From DHVE2 group archaeon (GTDB lineage Archaea; Thermoplasmatota; Thermoplasmata; Thermoplasmatales; Aciduliprofundaceae): DNA of 10,376 bases. Positions 1 to 6,417 of this stretch are shown one piece after another. The DNA is taken from NCBI GenBank assembly GCA_015522955.1, contig WALG01000124.1, forward strand, positions 1 through 10,376, written 5' to 3'. Below the pieces are notes generated by a model. That model was not told the DNA's origin. It ran no database searches and saw only the letters and a program-made list of their open reading frames with translations. Each line of letters starts with the position of its first letter. Position 1 is the first letter of the stretch. Both the position numbers and the translations under genes were made by a program.

Positions 1-13
1 CCATAACCCTCCC

Positions 14-442
14 ATGGAACCACAAATTAAAAAATTACTAGCATTCTGTGTTAAAGACCCTGAAAGAATACTCATTACGCCATGCTCTCTAAAACAAGCG
101 AAGTGGTATCCTTCACTTCTCTCTCTCAAAAGTGTGCAGGAGATACGATGTACAGCCAACAACTGCGAGGATGAGGAGAATTGCATCAGAATGAACCCAG
201 AAGGTTTATTTTTACCATTCAAAAGATTCGATGTGTGGATTCTGGATATTGATTCCTTTCCCTATAGTCCCGGATACGGATTCTACCTAGGATACCGTAG
301 TTTCAAAGATTTTGGAATACTTGCAGTTATCCACGGAAATGAAGAACTTGACCCTGTAGCACTCACCTACGGATTCCAGATACTCTATCATGGAGACTGG
401 GATTACTATCTGAAAGCGGGGAAACCGGTGTCTCAGAATTAA
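14..442 (+). CDS. Hypothetical protein, weak deoxyribosyltransferase-like motif
   Basis: I do not recognise this 142-residue protein. It has an alternating beta/alpha look: a strand ILITPC near residues 19-24, a cysteine cluster (C-x4-C-x5-C) near 46-57, a strand FDVWILDID near 72-80, then SPGYGFYLGY near 84-93 and a strand ILAVIHG near 101-107. The order LD, then G-x-x-F-x-L-G-Y, then a hydrophobic strand recalls the nucleoside 2-deoxyribosyltransferase fold (pattern G-T-x-F-E-x-G-Y), but the catalytic Glu position holds Tyr. This is weak pattern similarity, not a family call. There is no signal peptide or membrane segment. The frame is open to the window edge and no Shine-Dalgarno precedes the ATG, so the true start may lie upstream. 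A degenerate beta-helix gene follows on the same strand. Confidence 0.6.
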   Translation: MEPQIKKLLAFCVKDPERILITPCSLKQAKWYPSLLSLKSVQEIRCTANNCEDEENCIRMNPEGLFLPFKRFDVWILDIDSFPYSPGYGFYLGYRSFKDFGILAVIHGNEELDPVALTYGFQILYHGDWDYYLKAGKPVSQN

Positions 443-482
443 ATCCACAATACTTTCAATTATTCTTTACATCCTGACCTGC

Positions 483-491
483 ATTTAAAAA
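483..491 (+). promoter_or_regulatory. Possible TATA box ahead of the broken NosD-like gene
   Basis: A TATA-like ATTTAAAAA stretch lies about 20-25 bases before the GTG at 509, a distance that would give a leaderless or nearly leaderless transcript in archaea. The 66-base gap between the two genes holds nothing else that I can see. The call is weak because AT-rich sequence is common here and the downstream gene is degenerate. Confidence 0.25.
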
Positions 492-508
492 GTAAAATTT
501 ATTAATTA

Positions 509-1100
509 GTGAAAGTATTTTATCTATTGTCAAGGTTGGCAATATGGGGCAATCACAATATTTTCAGAAATAACACTATGATGGAAAATAAAATGGGATT
601 TATCCTCAATGGCAACAGTTCCATGATATATCAAAACAAGATACTCTACAACTATGATTGTATCAACATAGAGGGTTTCTCATCCAACTCTACAATAAGT
701 GAAAATCTGATACATGGAAAGCCCGTTTACTATCTGAAAAATCAGATTGGGGTATCCGTACCCTCTGATGCCGGAGCGGTGTGGTTTTGGTATCTATGTC
801 TCAGGAGTAAACAATATGCTTAACAGAAATTCAATCATGTACAACAGAATTCTTGGAAATTACTATGGTGTGGATGCTTTCTCTACGGATTCCCTGATTT
901 ATCTTAATAATTTTATAAACAACACAATTCAGGTGTATGATGATAGTGAGAATCGGTGGGATAACGGCTCCGTAGGGAACTACTGGTCCGATTACAACGG
1001 TACGGATAGCAACGGAGATAGTATCGGGGATACACCCTACCACATTCTAGGAGTAGATAACAGCGACAGTTATCCTCTAATCCGCCCAATTTCATCTTAA
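509..1100 (+). pseudogene. NosD-like right-handed beta-helix protein, frameshifted and 5' truncated
   Basis: Two overlapping reading frames (509-823 and 747-1100) together read as the C-terminal part of an archaeal NosD-type secreted beta-helix protein. The first frame has Asn-rich rungs such as NHNIFRNNTMMENKMGFIL and SSMIYQNKILYN, then GKPVYYLKNQ. The second continues with NNMLNRNSIMYNRILGNYYGV and ends with the family's closing block: a WDNGSVGNYWSDYNG stretch, an Asp/Gly-rich segment, GDTPYHI and DSYPL. Homology passes from frame 2 to frame 3 at about 775-790, so a single-base change has broken the gene. It also lacks a signal peptide and the N-terminal rungs, since a stop lies directly upstream (503-505). 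Intact relatives are usually secreted proteins of several hundred residues. The second frame alone is unlikely to be made: its ATG at 747 lies inside the first frame and no Shine-Dalgarno is visible. Confidence 0.7.
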
Positions 1101-1146
1101 TTTTGATTATGAAAAAATGTTAATACCTTGAGATATTGGGTATGAT

Positions 1147-2097
1147 GTGAAATGCACCAAGTGTGGAAAAGAGGCTGTGGCAGAAATAAAATATGCGGGA
1201 ATCGCCCTATGCAGGGAACATTTTTTAAGTTTCATAGATAGAAAGGTGAAAAGGGAGATTCGAGAGCAGGTGCATTTCAACCGCAATGATAGAGTATTGA
1301 TTGCGGTTTCGGGTGGTAAAGACAGTATGCTTACACTCTACCAAATGAGCAAAATATTCGGAAAATGGAGAAATCTTGAACTCCTTGCTGTTACTGTGGA
1401 TGAGGGAATAGGAGATTTTCGAGTTAATTGCTCCAGAGTAGCCCATAAATTCGCAGATTCATTGGGCATAGAGCATAAAACAATTTCATTTAGGGATTAC
1501 ATAGGAATAACCACCGATGATGTGGCTCGAGTGGATAAAGAACTGGCTCCCTGCACATACTGTGGAGTATTTCGCAGAAAAGTTCTCAATATTTATGCCA
1601 AGGAAGTTGATGCAGATTATCTTGTGCTTGGATTGAATTTAGATGATATAGCACAATCTGTGCTGATGAACGTTACCAGGGGAGATACTCCAAGACTTGC
1701 AAGAATGGCACCTCACACCAAGCGGCGTGAAGGATTTGTGCCAAGGATTCTCCCACTCAGAAAAGTTCTGGAGGATGAGGTTCGCTTATATGTGACCCTA
1801 ACAAATATTCCGTATTATCCTAAAAGATGCCCCTATGCACCCCTTGCTCTGAGGGATACACACCGTGAATTTCTCAACAATTTAGAGAAAAAGGACCCCT
1901 CAGTTAAATTTTCGATCCTCAGATTTTTAGATGATGTAAAGCCCCTACTTGAAGAAAAATATATGGCACAACTTCATCCCTGTAAGATATGTGGTGAACC
2001 TACCCCACAGGATATCTGCAAGGCCTGTCAACTGGAGATGAGATACCACACACTCAGTAAAGGAGGTCAATGGCCTTCAGAATCTCGGGGATGGTAA
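1147..2097 (+). CDS. tRNA 2-thiolation enzyme, TtuA/NcsA (Ncs6) family
   Basis: This is a 316-residue PP-loop ATPase that adenylates a tRNA uridine and replaces O2 with sulfur, either U54 (TtuA type) or U34 (NcsA/Ncs6 type). I cannot decide which from sequence. The N-terminal Zn motif is C3-x2-C6 with C22-x2-H25. The PP-loop SGGKDS is at 55-60. C136-x2-C139 and C228 match the three ligands of the family's [4Fe-4S] cluster. The C-terminal Zn motif is C279-x2-C282 with C291-x2-C294. The usual GHNLDDEA segment here reads GLNLDDIA (162-169): the aspartates are kept, but His and Glu are replaced. The GTG start is forced by an in-frame TGA at 1129 and by Cys3 of the Zn motif. No good Shine-Dalgarno is seen, so a short leader is likely. 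The last 44 bases overlap the convergent DHH gene. Confidence 0.9.
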   Translation: MKCTKCGKEAVAEIKYAGIALCREHFLSFIDRKVKREIREQVHFNRNDRVLIAVSGGKDSMLTLYQMSKIFGKWRNLELLAVTVDEGIGDFRVNCSRVAHKFADSLGIEHKTISFRDYIGITTDDVARVDKELAPCTYCGVFRRKVLNIYAKEVDADYLVLGLNLDDIAQSVLMNVTRGDTPRLARMAPHTKRREGFVPRILPLRKVLEDEVRLYVTLTNIPYYPKRCPYAPLALRDTHREFLNNLEKKDPSVKFSILRFLDDVKPLLEEKYMAQLHPCKICGEPTPQDICKACQLEMRYHTLSKGGQWPSESRGW

Positions 2098-2953
2098 CTA
2101 TATCGCTGACACTAGCCCCACTGGCCTTGATATGTCCCCCACCACCATAGAACTTTGCAATTCTGAGAACGTCTACATCGGTATGGGTGCGAAATTCTAT
2201 CTTTGTGACTGGTTGCGATTTCACCATTTTGTGGATTAGTACTATGATGAGGTCAAATGACCCTTCCCTTTCCTGTAGGTCATTGGATATAATATACACA
2301 GGCACAGACTCTGTGGTTTCAAATATTGCTATACGCATTCCCTTCTCCATAAAGATCTTTGTCTCTTTTTTAACCTTTTCCCTGAGATATTCCACCCATA
2401 CCGAATATTCACTCACAATATCACTGTAATTTCGAAGAACGAATAGGTCCTCGCCCATGAGTTCTTCAGCAAGATGGTAAAGTTTGATGCTGAGTTCCCT
2501 TCCATAAAATTTCCATCGTAGTGCTCCAATTACATTTCTGAGCATCTCCGCCTCGTCATCTTCCACATGGTTGGTATCTATCTGTTCTGCAATTTTCACC
2601 AGGGGTGTCTCAATTCCTAAATATCGTGCAACGACGGTTGCGGCACTCCTTGCTTCGGGGTCAATAACTATTTCCATATGGGGAAGCGTTATTTCTGGGG
2701 TCCATCTATGATGGTCTATCCATACCACATGGTCGTAGATGGCCGCTGCGTAAATTGCCCGACGTTCTCCGGCCATGTCAAATATGTAGAGTTTCCCCAG
2801 ATTCGTCCTTTTATTTACAGAATGACATATGGTATCACGCAACTGAACAGGAGAGGTAAAATATGCTCTAATGCGTGCCCCGCCCAGCTTTTTGAGCAGC
2901 AAAGTAAGGGAGATAAGGCCATCGGCATCCATGTGAGTTATTACCGTTAGCAT
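2054..2953 (-). CDS. DHH/DHHA1 family phosphoesterase
   Basis: This is a 299-residue DHH-family phosphohydrolase, a Mn-dependent two-metal enzyme superfamily that includes NrnA/RecJ-like nucleases, c-di-AMP phosphodiesterases and exopolyphosphatase-like proteins. Motif I is THMDADG at 6-12 (H7, D9, D11), motif II is FDMA with D59, and motif III is IDHH at 79-82. The DHHA1 substrate-binding motif GGGGH is at 270-274, followed by KASGA. There is no membrane segment or extra domain, so it is likely a cytosolic phosphodiesterase or phosphatase. The substrate cannot be set from sequence. It is the last gene of a run with the PiT permease and DUF47 genes, six bases after the DUF47 stop, so it is probably co-transcribed. 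Its 3' end overlaps the thiolase gene by 44 bases, and no oligo-T terminator is visible there. Confidence 0.87.
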   Translation of the reverse strand: MLTVITHMDADGLISLTLLLKKLGGARIRAYFTSPVQLRDTICHSVNKRTNLGKLYIFDMAGERRAIYAAAIYDHVVWIDHHRWTPEITLPHMEIVIDPEARSAATVVARYLGIETPLVKIAEQIDTNHVEDDEAEMLRNVIGALRWKFYGRELSIKLYHLAEELMGEDLFVLRNYSDIVSEYSVWVEYLREKVKKETKIFMEKGMRIAIFETTESVPVYIISNDLQEREGSFDLIIVLIHKMVKSQPVTKIEFRTHTDVDVLRIAKFYGGGGHIKASGASVSDIVTIPEILKAIDLLY

Positions 2954-2959
2954 GGCATG

Positions 2960-3643
2960 TCACTTGGCTACCAGTGCTCTTACCCGGTCTCCAGCATTTT
3001 CAGCATGATTGGCTATATCACCAAGGAGAAACACAAGTTTACTTAGATGAAAAAGAGCCGCTGCGGTAAGCGATTCCCCCATGGCAAATATCTTCTTAGT
3101 TAAGGCCCTCTCCATCAAATCACTTTCATGTTCAATTTTATGAAGTTGCCCGATTATTTTCTTTGTCTTCTCTCTCTCGTCTTCAGAGAATGAAGATTCT
3201 ATAACCAGATTCAGGGCTTCCACCGCCTTCTTCGCATATTCTACCGATTCTAAGGCTTTCTCAAACAATTGCTTAAAATCTTCTTTAAGATTCTCCGGTA
3301 TTGGCTTTTCACGAATGGATATCCATTCTGTAATATCTTGAATAATGTCCTCAACCTTGTCAATCTCACTGAGTAGCGAGAGAAAAACACCACGGTCTAC
3401 GGGCATCTTCACACTCTTGGGCAGATGATTTCGTATGTTACTCTTTATGTAATCAGCCTTCAACTCCAGTTCCTCTATATTTTTCCGTCTCTCATCGATG
3501 TTCTCAAATTTATTTTGAAGTAAGTCGTTAAATACCTCAGTGAGTAATTTTCCACTTTCGCAAACTATATCTGCATGATCCTTCAGCGCCTCGAATGGAG
3601 ATTTTCTCAGGGTTTCTATTATTGGTGTCCTCATGAATTTCAT
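2960..3643 (-). CDS. DUF47/PhoU-like phosphate transport regulator
   Basis: This 227-residue, almost all-helical protein belongs to the DUF47 (PhoU-related, TIGR00153) family. Members are typically encoded next to PiT permeases and are thought to control phosphate uptake. Charged repeats of the PhoU type are visible: ELKADYIK near residues 59-66 and HKIEHESDLMER in the second half, the latter with acidic ligands that bind a metal cluster in PhoU structures. There is no membrane segment, so it probably acts at the inner face of the membrane on the permease. The ATG at 3643 is preceded by GAGGGGATGAT, a strong Shine-Dalgarno that overlaps the permease stop codon, pointing to coupled translation. 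A second Met at residue 4 is a less likely start. Confidence 0.9.
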   Translation of the reverse strand: MKFMRTPIIETLRKSPFEALKDHADIVCESGKLLTEVFNDLLQNKFENIDERRKNIEELELKADYIKSNIRNHLPKSVKMPVDRGVFLSLLSEIDKVEDIIQDITEWISIREKPIPENLKEDFKQLFEKALESVEYAKKAVEALNLVIESSFSEDEREKTKKIIGQLHKIEHESDLMERALTKKIFAMGESLTAAALFHLSKLVFLLGDIANHAENAGDRVRALVAK

Positions 3644-3655
3644 ATTATCATCCCC

Positions 3656-4894
3656 TCATCCTATGAATATCGATTTTAACAATAAAAATATTCCTGCGGA
3701 TATACCCATGGCCACAGGCAAGGTCACCACCCACGAATAGATTATATTGCGTATAACACGGTAATCCACGGTGGCAAGACCACGGGCAATTCCCACACCA
3801 ATCACAGAGCCGACTATAACATGCGATGTGGAAATGGGCATTCCCAGTTTGGAGAATACAAGAACTGTGAATGCCGTAGCAAGTTCTGCAGAGAAACCTC
3901 GTGTGGGCGTCACCTCAGTGATTCTCTTTCCAATGGTGTATATCACTCTGTAACCCCAAGTAGATATACCTATAACAATTCCCAGGCCACCTAAAGCGAG
4001 AACCCAGAGAGGTATGATAGTTTGACCTCCCAGGGAAACTCCATTATATATGTCTACGATAGTCACCAGAGGACCAACGGCATTGGCCACATCATTGGCA
4101 CCATGGGCAAAGGCCACACTGGCTGCAGTCATAACCTGCAAATATATGAAAAACTTTTCGAGTTTTTTATATTTATCCTCTCTTGTAGCATATTCATATG
4201 AGTATCGGCGCATAAAGAGGTATCCAACTGCTCCTGCAATTATACCCACCAGCAAGGATACCATTAGAGACATGGAAAGCCCCAAATTCAAGTCAAGATT
4301 TTTCAGCCCCTTGTATATTATAGACATGGTTATAACCACTGCTGAGAAAAATATGAAGAACGGTGCAACAAGTTTTGCCTCTCTAATTGGATCTTTTTTA
4401 GAAAGAACCGTAACTTTCAGGGTTAGAAATATAAGATATGCTATAAACAATCCAGAGAGGGGGGAGATTATCCAACTGGCAACTATGCTCCATACCACAT
4501 CCCAGTGAATGAGCGAGAAGTTGTAGAGTAGCAAAAAGCCAATGACGGCACCCACTATGGAGTGCGTTGTTGATACTGGAAGTGAGAAATATGTTGCCGT
4601 TGTGACCCATATTCCTGCTGCAAACAGTGAGGCAAGCATTCCAAGCATCAAAATATTTGGATCTATGAGTGTGGGGTCAGCGATTCCTTTTGCTATGGTA
4701 CTGGTGACATGTTTGCCCACAAGAACGGCACCTGCAAATTCAAAGACTGCGGCAACGATAATTGCCCCTTTAAGCGTGAGAGCACCACTTCCCACCGAGG
4801 TCCCCATTGAGTTGGCAACATCGTTGGCTCCAATATTCCAAGCCATATATAGGGCTGCACCCAGTGCAAGTAGTAGGACTATAAGTGTAAACAT
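3656..4894 (-). CDS. PiT family inorganic phosphate permease (PHO-4)
   Basis: This 412-residue membrane protein with about ten hydrophobic segments is the low-affinity, cation-coupled phosphate carrier of the PiT family. The inverted-repeat signature is present twice: GANDVANS at 22-29 and GANDVANA at 265-272. The paired PVSTTH...VGAVIG and PISTSH...VGSVIG loops lie near 106-119 and 350-365. A basic cytoplasmic loop (RRYSYEYATREDKYKK, about 230-247) separates the halves. Length and ends agree with full-length archaeal members. Oddly, GAGGAGG lies 16 bases before the ATG, rather far, while the in-frame codons between it and a TGA offer only an ATT as another start. It is first in a likely operon with the DUF47 and DHH genes. 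A permease of another ion is unlikely given the exact signatures. Confidence 0.94.
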   Translation of the reverse strand: MFTLIVLLLALGAALYMAWNIGANDVANSMGTSVGSGALTLKGAIIVAAVFEFAGAVLVGKHVTSTIAKGIADPTLIDPNILMLGMLASLFAAGIWVTTATYFSLPVSTTHSIVGAVIGFLLLYNFSLIHWDVVWSIVASWIISPLSGLFIAYLIFLTLKVTVLSKKDPIREAKLVAPFFIFFSAVVITMSIIYKGLKNLDLNLGLSMSLMVSLLVGIIAGAVGYLFMRRYSYEYATREDKYKKLEKFFIYLQVMTAASVAFAHGANDVANAVGPLVTIVDIYNGVSLGGQTIIPLWVLALGGLGIVIGISTWGYRVIYTIGKRITEVTPTRGFSAELATAFTVLVFSKLGMPISTSHVIVGSVIGVGIARGLATVDYRVIRNIIYSWVVTLPVAMGISAGIFLLLKSIFIG

Positions 4895-4926
4895 AATGAG
4901 ATATGGGCATCCTCCTCAAAAACATT

Positions 4927-4961
4927 TCTAAATAATATATATATCACTATATTCACTATAT
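4927..4961 (-). promoter_or_regulatory. Promoter of the phosphate operon with tandem 9-bp repeat
   Basis: The gap between the permease and the Nudix gene is 61 bases. On the minus strand a TATATATATTAT box lies at about 4932-4943 and predicts a start near 4910-4917, just ahead of the GAGGAGG leader. Immediately upstream of the TATA box is a perfect tandem repeat on the plus strand, TCACTATAT at 4944-4952 and again at 4953-4961, which runs into the last codons of the Nudix gene. Its position, at or just upstream of the BRE, suits an operator. Confidence 0.5.
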
Positions 4962-5300
4962 AGAACTATTTACTGGATACCCCGCCAGAGATAAAAATTC
5001 CGCCGCCTCCGCTCCCGGGAAAGATAAAAAGTGGGGCAAAGTTTGGAAAAGTGAATATTCCATTTCTCCATCGCCCTCAAAATCTAAAATTATGGCTTTG
5101 AAAACAACCATTTCCGGGGATTTTTTTAGAGTCTCAGTGATTTTGATTTTTATGCCGGCCTCCTCCATGCACTCTCTCTTCGCCGCCTCTTCGGGTGTTT
5201 CGCCTGGTTCCACTGTTCCCCCGGGAAATTCCCAGCCCCTGTGTGGATGCCTGACCATTAAAAATTTATCACTTGAGAATAGCACAACTATGACGAACAT
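4956..5300 (-). CDS. Nudix hydrolase, short (MutT-like)
   Basis: This is a 114-residue Nudix hydrolase, which cleaves a nucleoside diphosphate linked to another moiety with Mg2+. The Nudix box G-x5-E-x7-R-E-U-x-E-E-x-G-U is complete at 28-50, with R42-E43 and E46-E47 as the metal-binding core. The preceding RHPHRGWEFPGG is typical of MutT/ADP-ribose-type members. At 114 residues it is at the short end of the family, but both flanks of the fold are present. Substrate is not predictable. The ATG lies inside the end of the NMD3-like gene (13-base overlap), with GGGGAGGTG about 11 bases upstream inside that gene, so translation is probably coupled. A T5 run at 4917-4921 on its strand is the only terminator-like sequence, and some readthrough into the phosphate operon is possible. 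Confidence 0.87.
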   Translation of the reverse strand: MFVIVVLFSSDKFLMVRHPHRGWEFPGGTVEPGETPEEAAKRECMEEAGIKIKITETLKKSPEMVVFKAIILDFEGDGEMEYSLFQTLPHFLSFPGAEAAEFLSLAGYPVNSSI

Positions 5301-6298
5301 GGGAGCACATACACCTCCCCTTTGATTCTCACAAATTTGATCTTCTGCCCATCCTCAAATATGAAAGGGCTACGGGTTTCCACCACACGATACTGCGAGT
5401 CCATTATCTGGAGATTTCCATCACGGGAGAAAACAATTAAACCTTCCTCAAATTCATGCTGGGGATATACTTCCTCCACCATGTGCTTCTTAGTATCCAC
5501 CGTTTTTCTGCGGGCATCTTTTAGAGAGAGAAGATTAAGCACACTGCGATTCACTCTCTCAAGGAGATAGTAAACGCCTTCTATGCAAAGCACGTCACCC
5601 GCCCTATATGAAGGTAACCTAACAGAATAGGTCACACGATACATATCGCGACCATCCCTGCGTCCGGCAATCTGCGGTGATTCCTTGAGTGCTGCACCGT
5701 ATTTCTCGCAAATATCTTTTGCTATCTTCTTCGCTTCTCTTTTATCACTTAAATATATATCCCAGCCCTCTTTTTTTCCTTCTTCCTTGGTAACAAATAA
5801 ATTTTCATTTTTTACAGCGTAATGCTCTATTCTACGATGTGCATACTCAAGAACTTCATACGATTCTCCCTCTCTCATCCCCCGAAGTTGAAGAATCGCT
5901 TCAAAATAGTTGCCAAAGTATCTGTTACATCTCGGGCAGGACTCATAATGAATACTCACATGACTTACATGCTCCTCATCTATCCACAAATCTCTGTATT
6001 TTATGTGGAAGGTCACATCCAAGATATATCCTTCGCTGTCTTCTCTGTACTTGAATTCAAAGGTATACGAATCATAGTCATGAAGAAAATCCACATTTCT
6101 CTCAATAAGTCCCCGAAGTGCTTCCTCTAAACTCAGCTTTTTCCATTCTCCCCTGAATTTAACACTTCCACAGTGAGGACATATAGTTACTTCCATATGC
6201 TGAGGCATTGCCGTAAATTTTACTTTCTTACGAAAGCATACCTCGCATAGATTATCGTACTTTGCCTCTCTGATTCCACATTCCACACACAGCATCAT
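5288..6298 (-). CDS. NMD3 family protein (archaeal ribosome large-subunit factor)
   Basis: This is a 336-residue archaeal homologue of NMD3, the eukaryotic adaptor for export of the 60S subunit. In archaea, which lack a nucleus, it is thought to act in large-subunit maturation or recycling. Three CxxC knuckles form Zn sites typical of the family: C4/C7 with C18/C21, C40/C43 (ICPHCGSVKFRGEW) and C121/C124 (SCPRCNRYFGNYFEAILQLRG). The last block is the strongest family signature. The nuclear-export C-terminal tail of eukaryotic NMD3 is absent, as expected. Tandem ATGs at 6298 and 6295 are both possible starts. The TATA box at 6317-6326 puts the transcript start at or next to them, so the mRNA is probably leaderless. 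It is followed by the overlapping Nudix gene. Confidence 0.9.
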   Translation of the reverse strand: MMLCVECGIREAKYDNLCEVCFRKKVKFTAMPQHMEVTICPHCGSVKFRGEWKKLSLEEALRGLIERNVDFLHDYDSYTFEFKYREDSEGYILDVTFHIKYRDLWIDEEHVSHVSIHYESCPRCNRYFGNYFEAILQLRGMREGESYEVLEYAHRRIEHYAVKNENLFVTKEEGKKEGWDIYLSDKREAKKIAKDICEKYGAALKESPQIAGRRDGRDMYRVTYSVRLPSYRAGDVLCIEGVYYLLERVNRSVLNLLSLKDARRKTVDTKKHMVEEVYPQHEFEEGLIVFSRDGNLQIMDSQYRVVETRSPFIFEDGQKIKFVRIKGEVYVLPCSS

Positions 6299-6316
6299 TC
6301 ATCCAATTTGTCATCT

Positions 6317-6326
6317 TTTATAAAAC
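6317..6326 (-). promoter_or_regulatory. TATA box of the NMD3-like gene, leaderless spacing
   Basis: TTTTATAAAA at this site is a near-ideal archaeal box A on the minus strand. Its centre is about 23 bases from the first ATG at 6298, the distance at which archaeal RNA polymerase usually starts. The transcript would therefore begin at or a base or two before the start codon, and no Shine-Dalgarno is needed. Confidence 0.55.
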
Positions 6327-6391
6327 TTTTTATGATACCTCTCTCCTCATTTAAAATAGATGTCTAATTTTTTAGAAAAAGTATCAGGTAA

Positions 6392-6406
6392 AAGATTAAA
6401 TATCTT
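6392..6406 (+). promoter_or_regulatory. TATA region with palindrome, promoter of sRNA and HTH-PRTase gene
   Basis: AAGAT-TAAAT-ATCTT is a perfect inverted repeat with 5-base arms centred on a TATA-like TTAAATAT. A TATA box here predicts a transcript start near 6420-6424, which is exactly the expected 5' end of the box C/D sRNA (C box at 6425). The same start would serve the downstream gene. The palindrome over the TATA box could be an operator, for example for the HTH-PRTase itself. Confidence 0.45.
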
Positions 6407-6417
6407 CAATAGATTCC

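Noticed and set aside
747..1100. Second beta-helix frame as an independent gene
   Set aside because: It starts inside the preceding frame without a ribosome site or signal peptide, and its first residues are an out-of-frame reading of the upstream homology.
4904..4917. Alternative ATG directly behind GAGGAGG ahead of the permease
   Set aside because: It is out of frame with the permease and has no spacing between the ribosome site and the codon; it encodes nothing recognisable.
4542..4931. Long open frame on the plus strand antisense to the permease
   Set aside because: It is the mirror of a hydrophobic coding region with strong family signatures on the other strand, and its translation has no recognisable domain.
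6333..6386. Distant inverted repeat TGATAC/GTATCA between the divergent genes
   Set aside because: Six-base arms 42 bases apart in AT-rich sequence are expected by chance.
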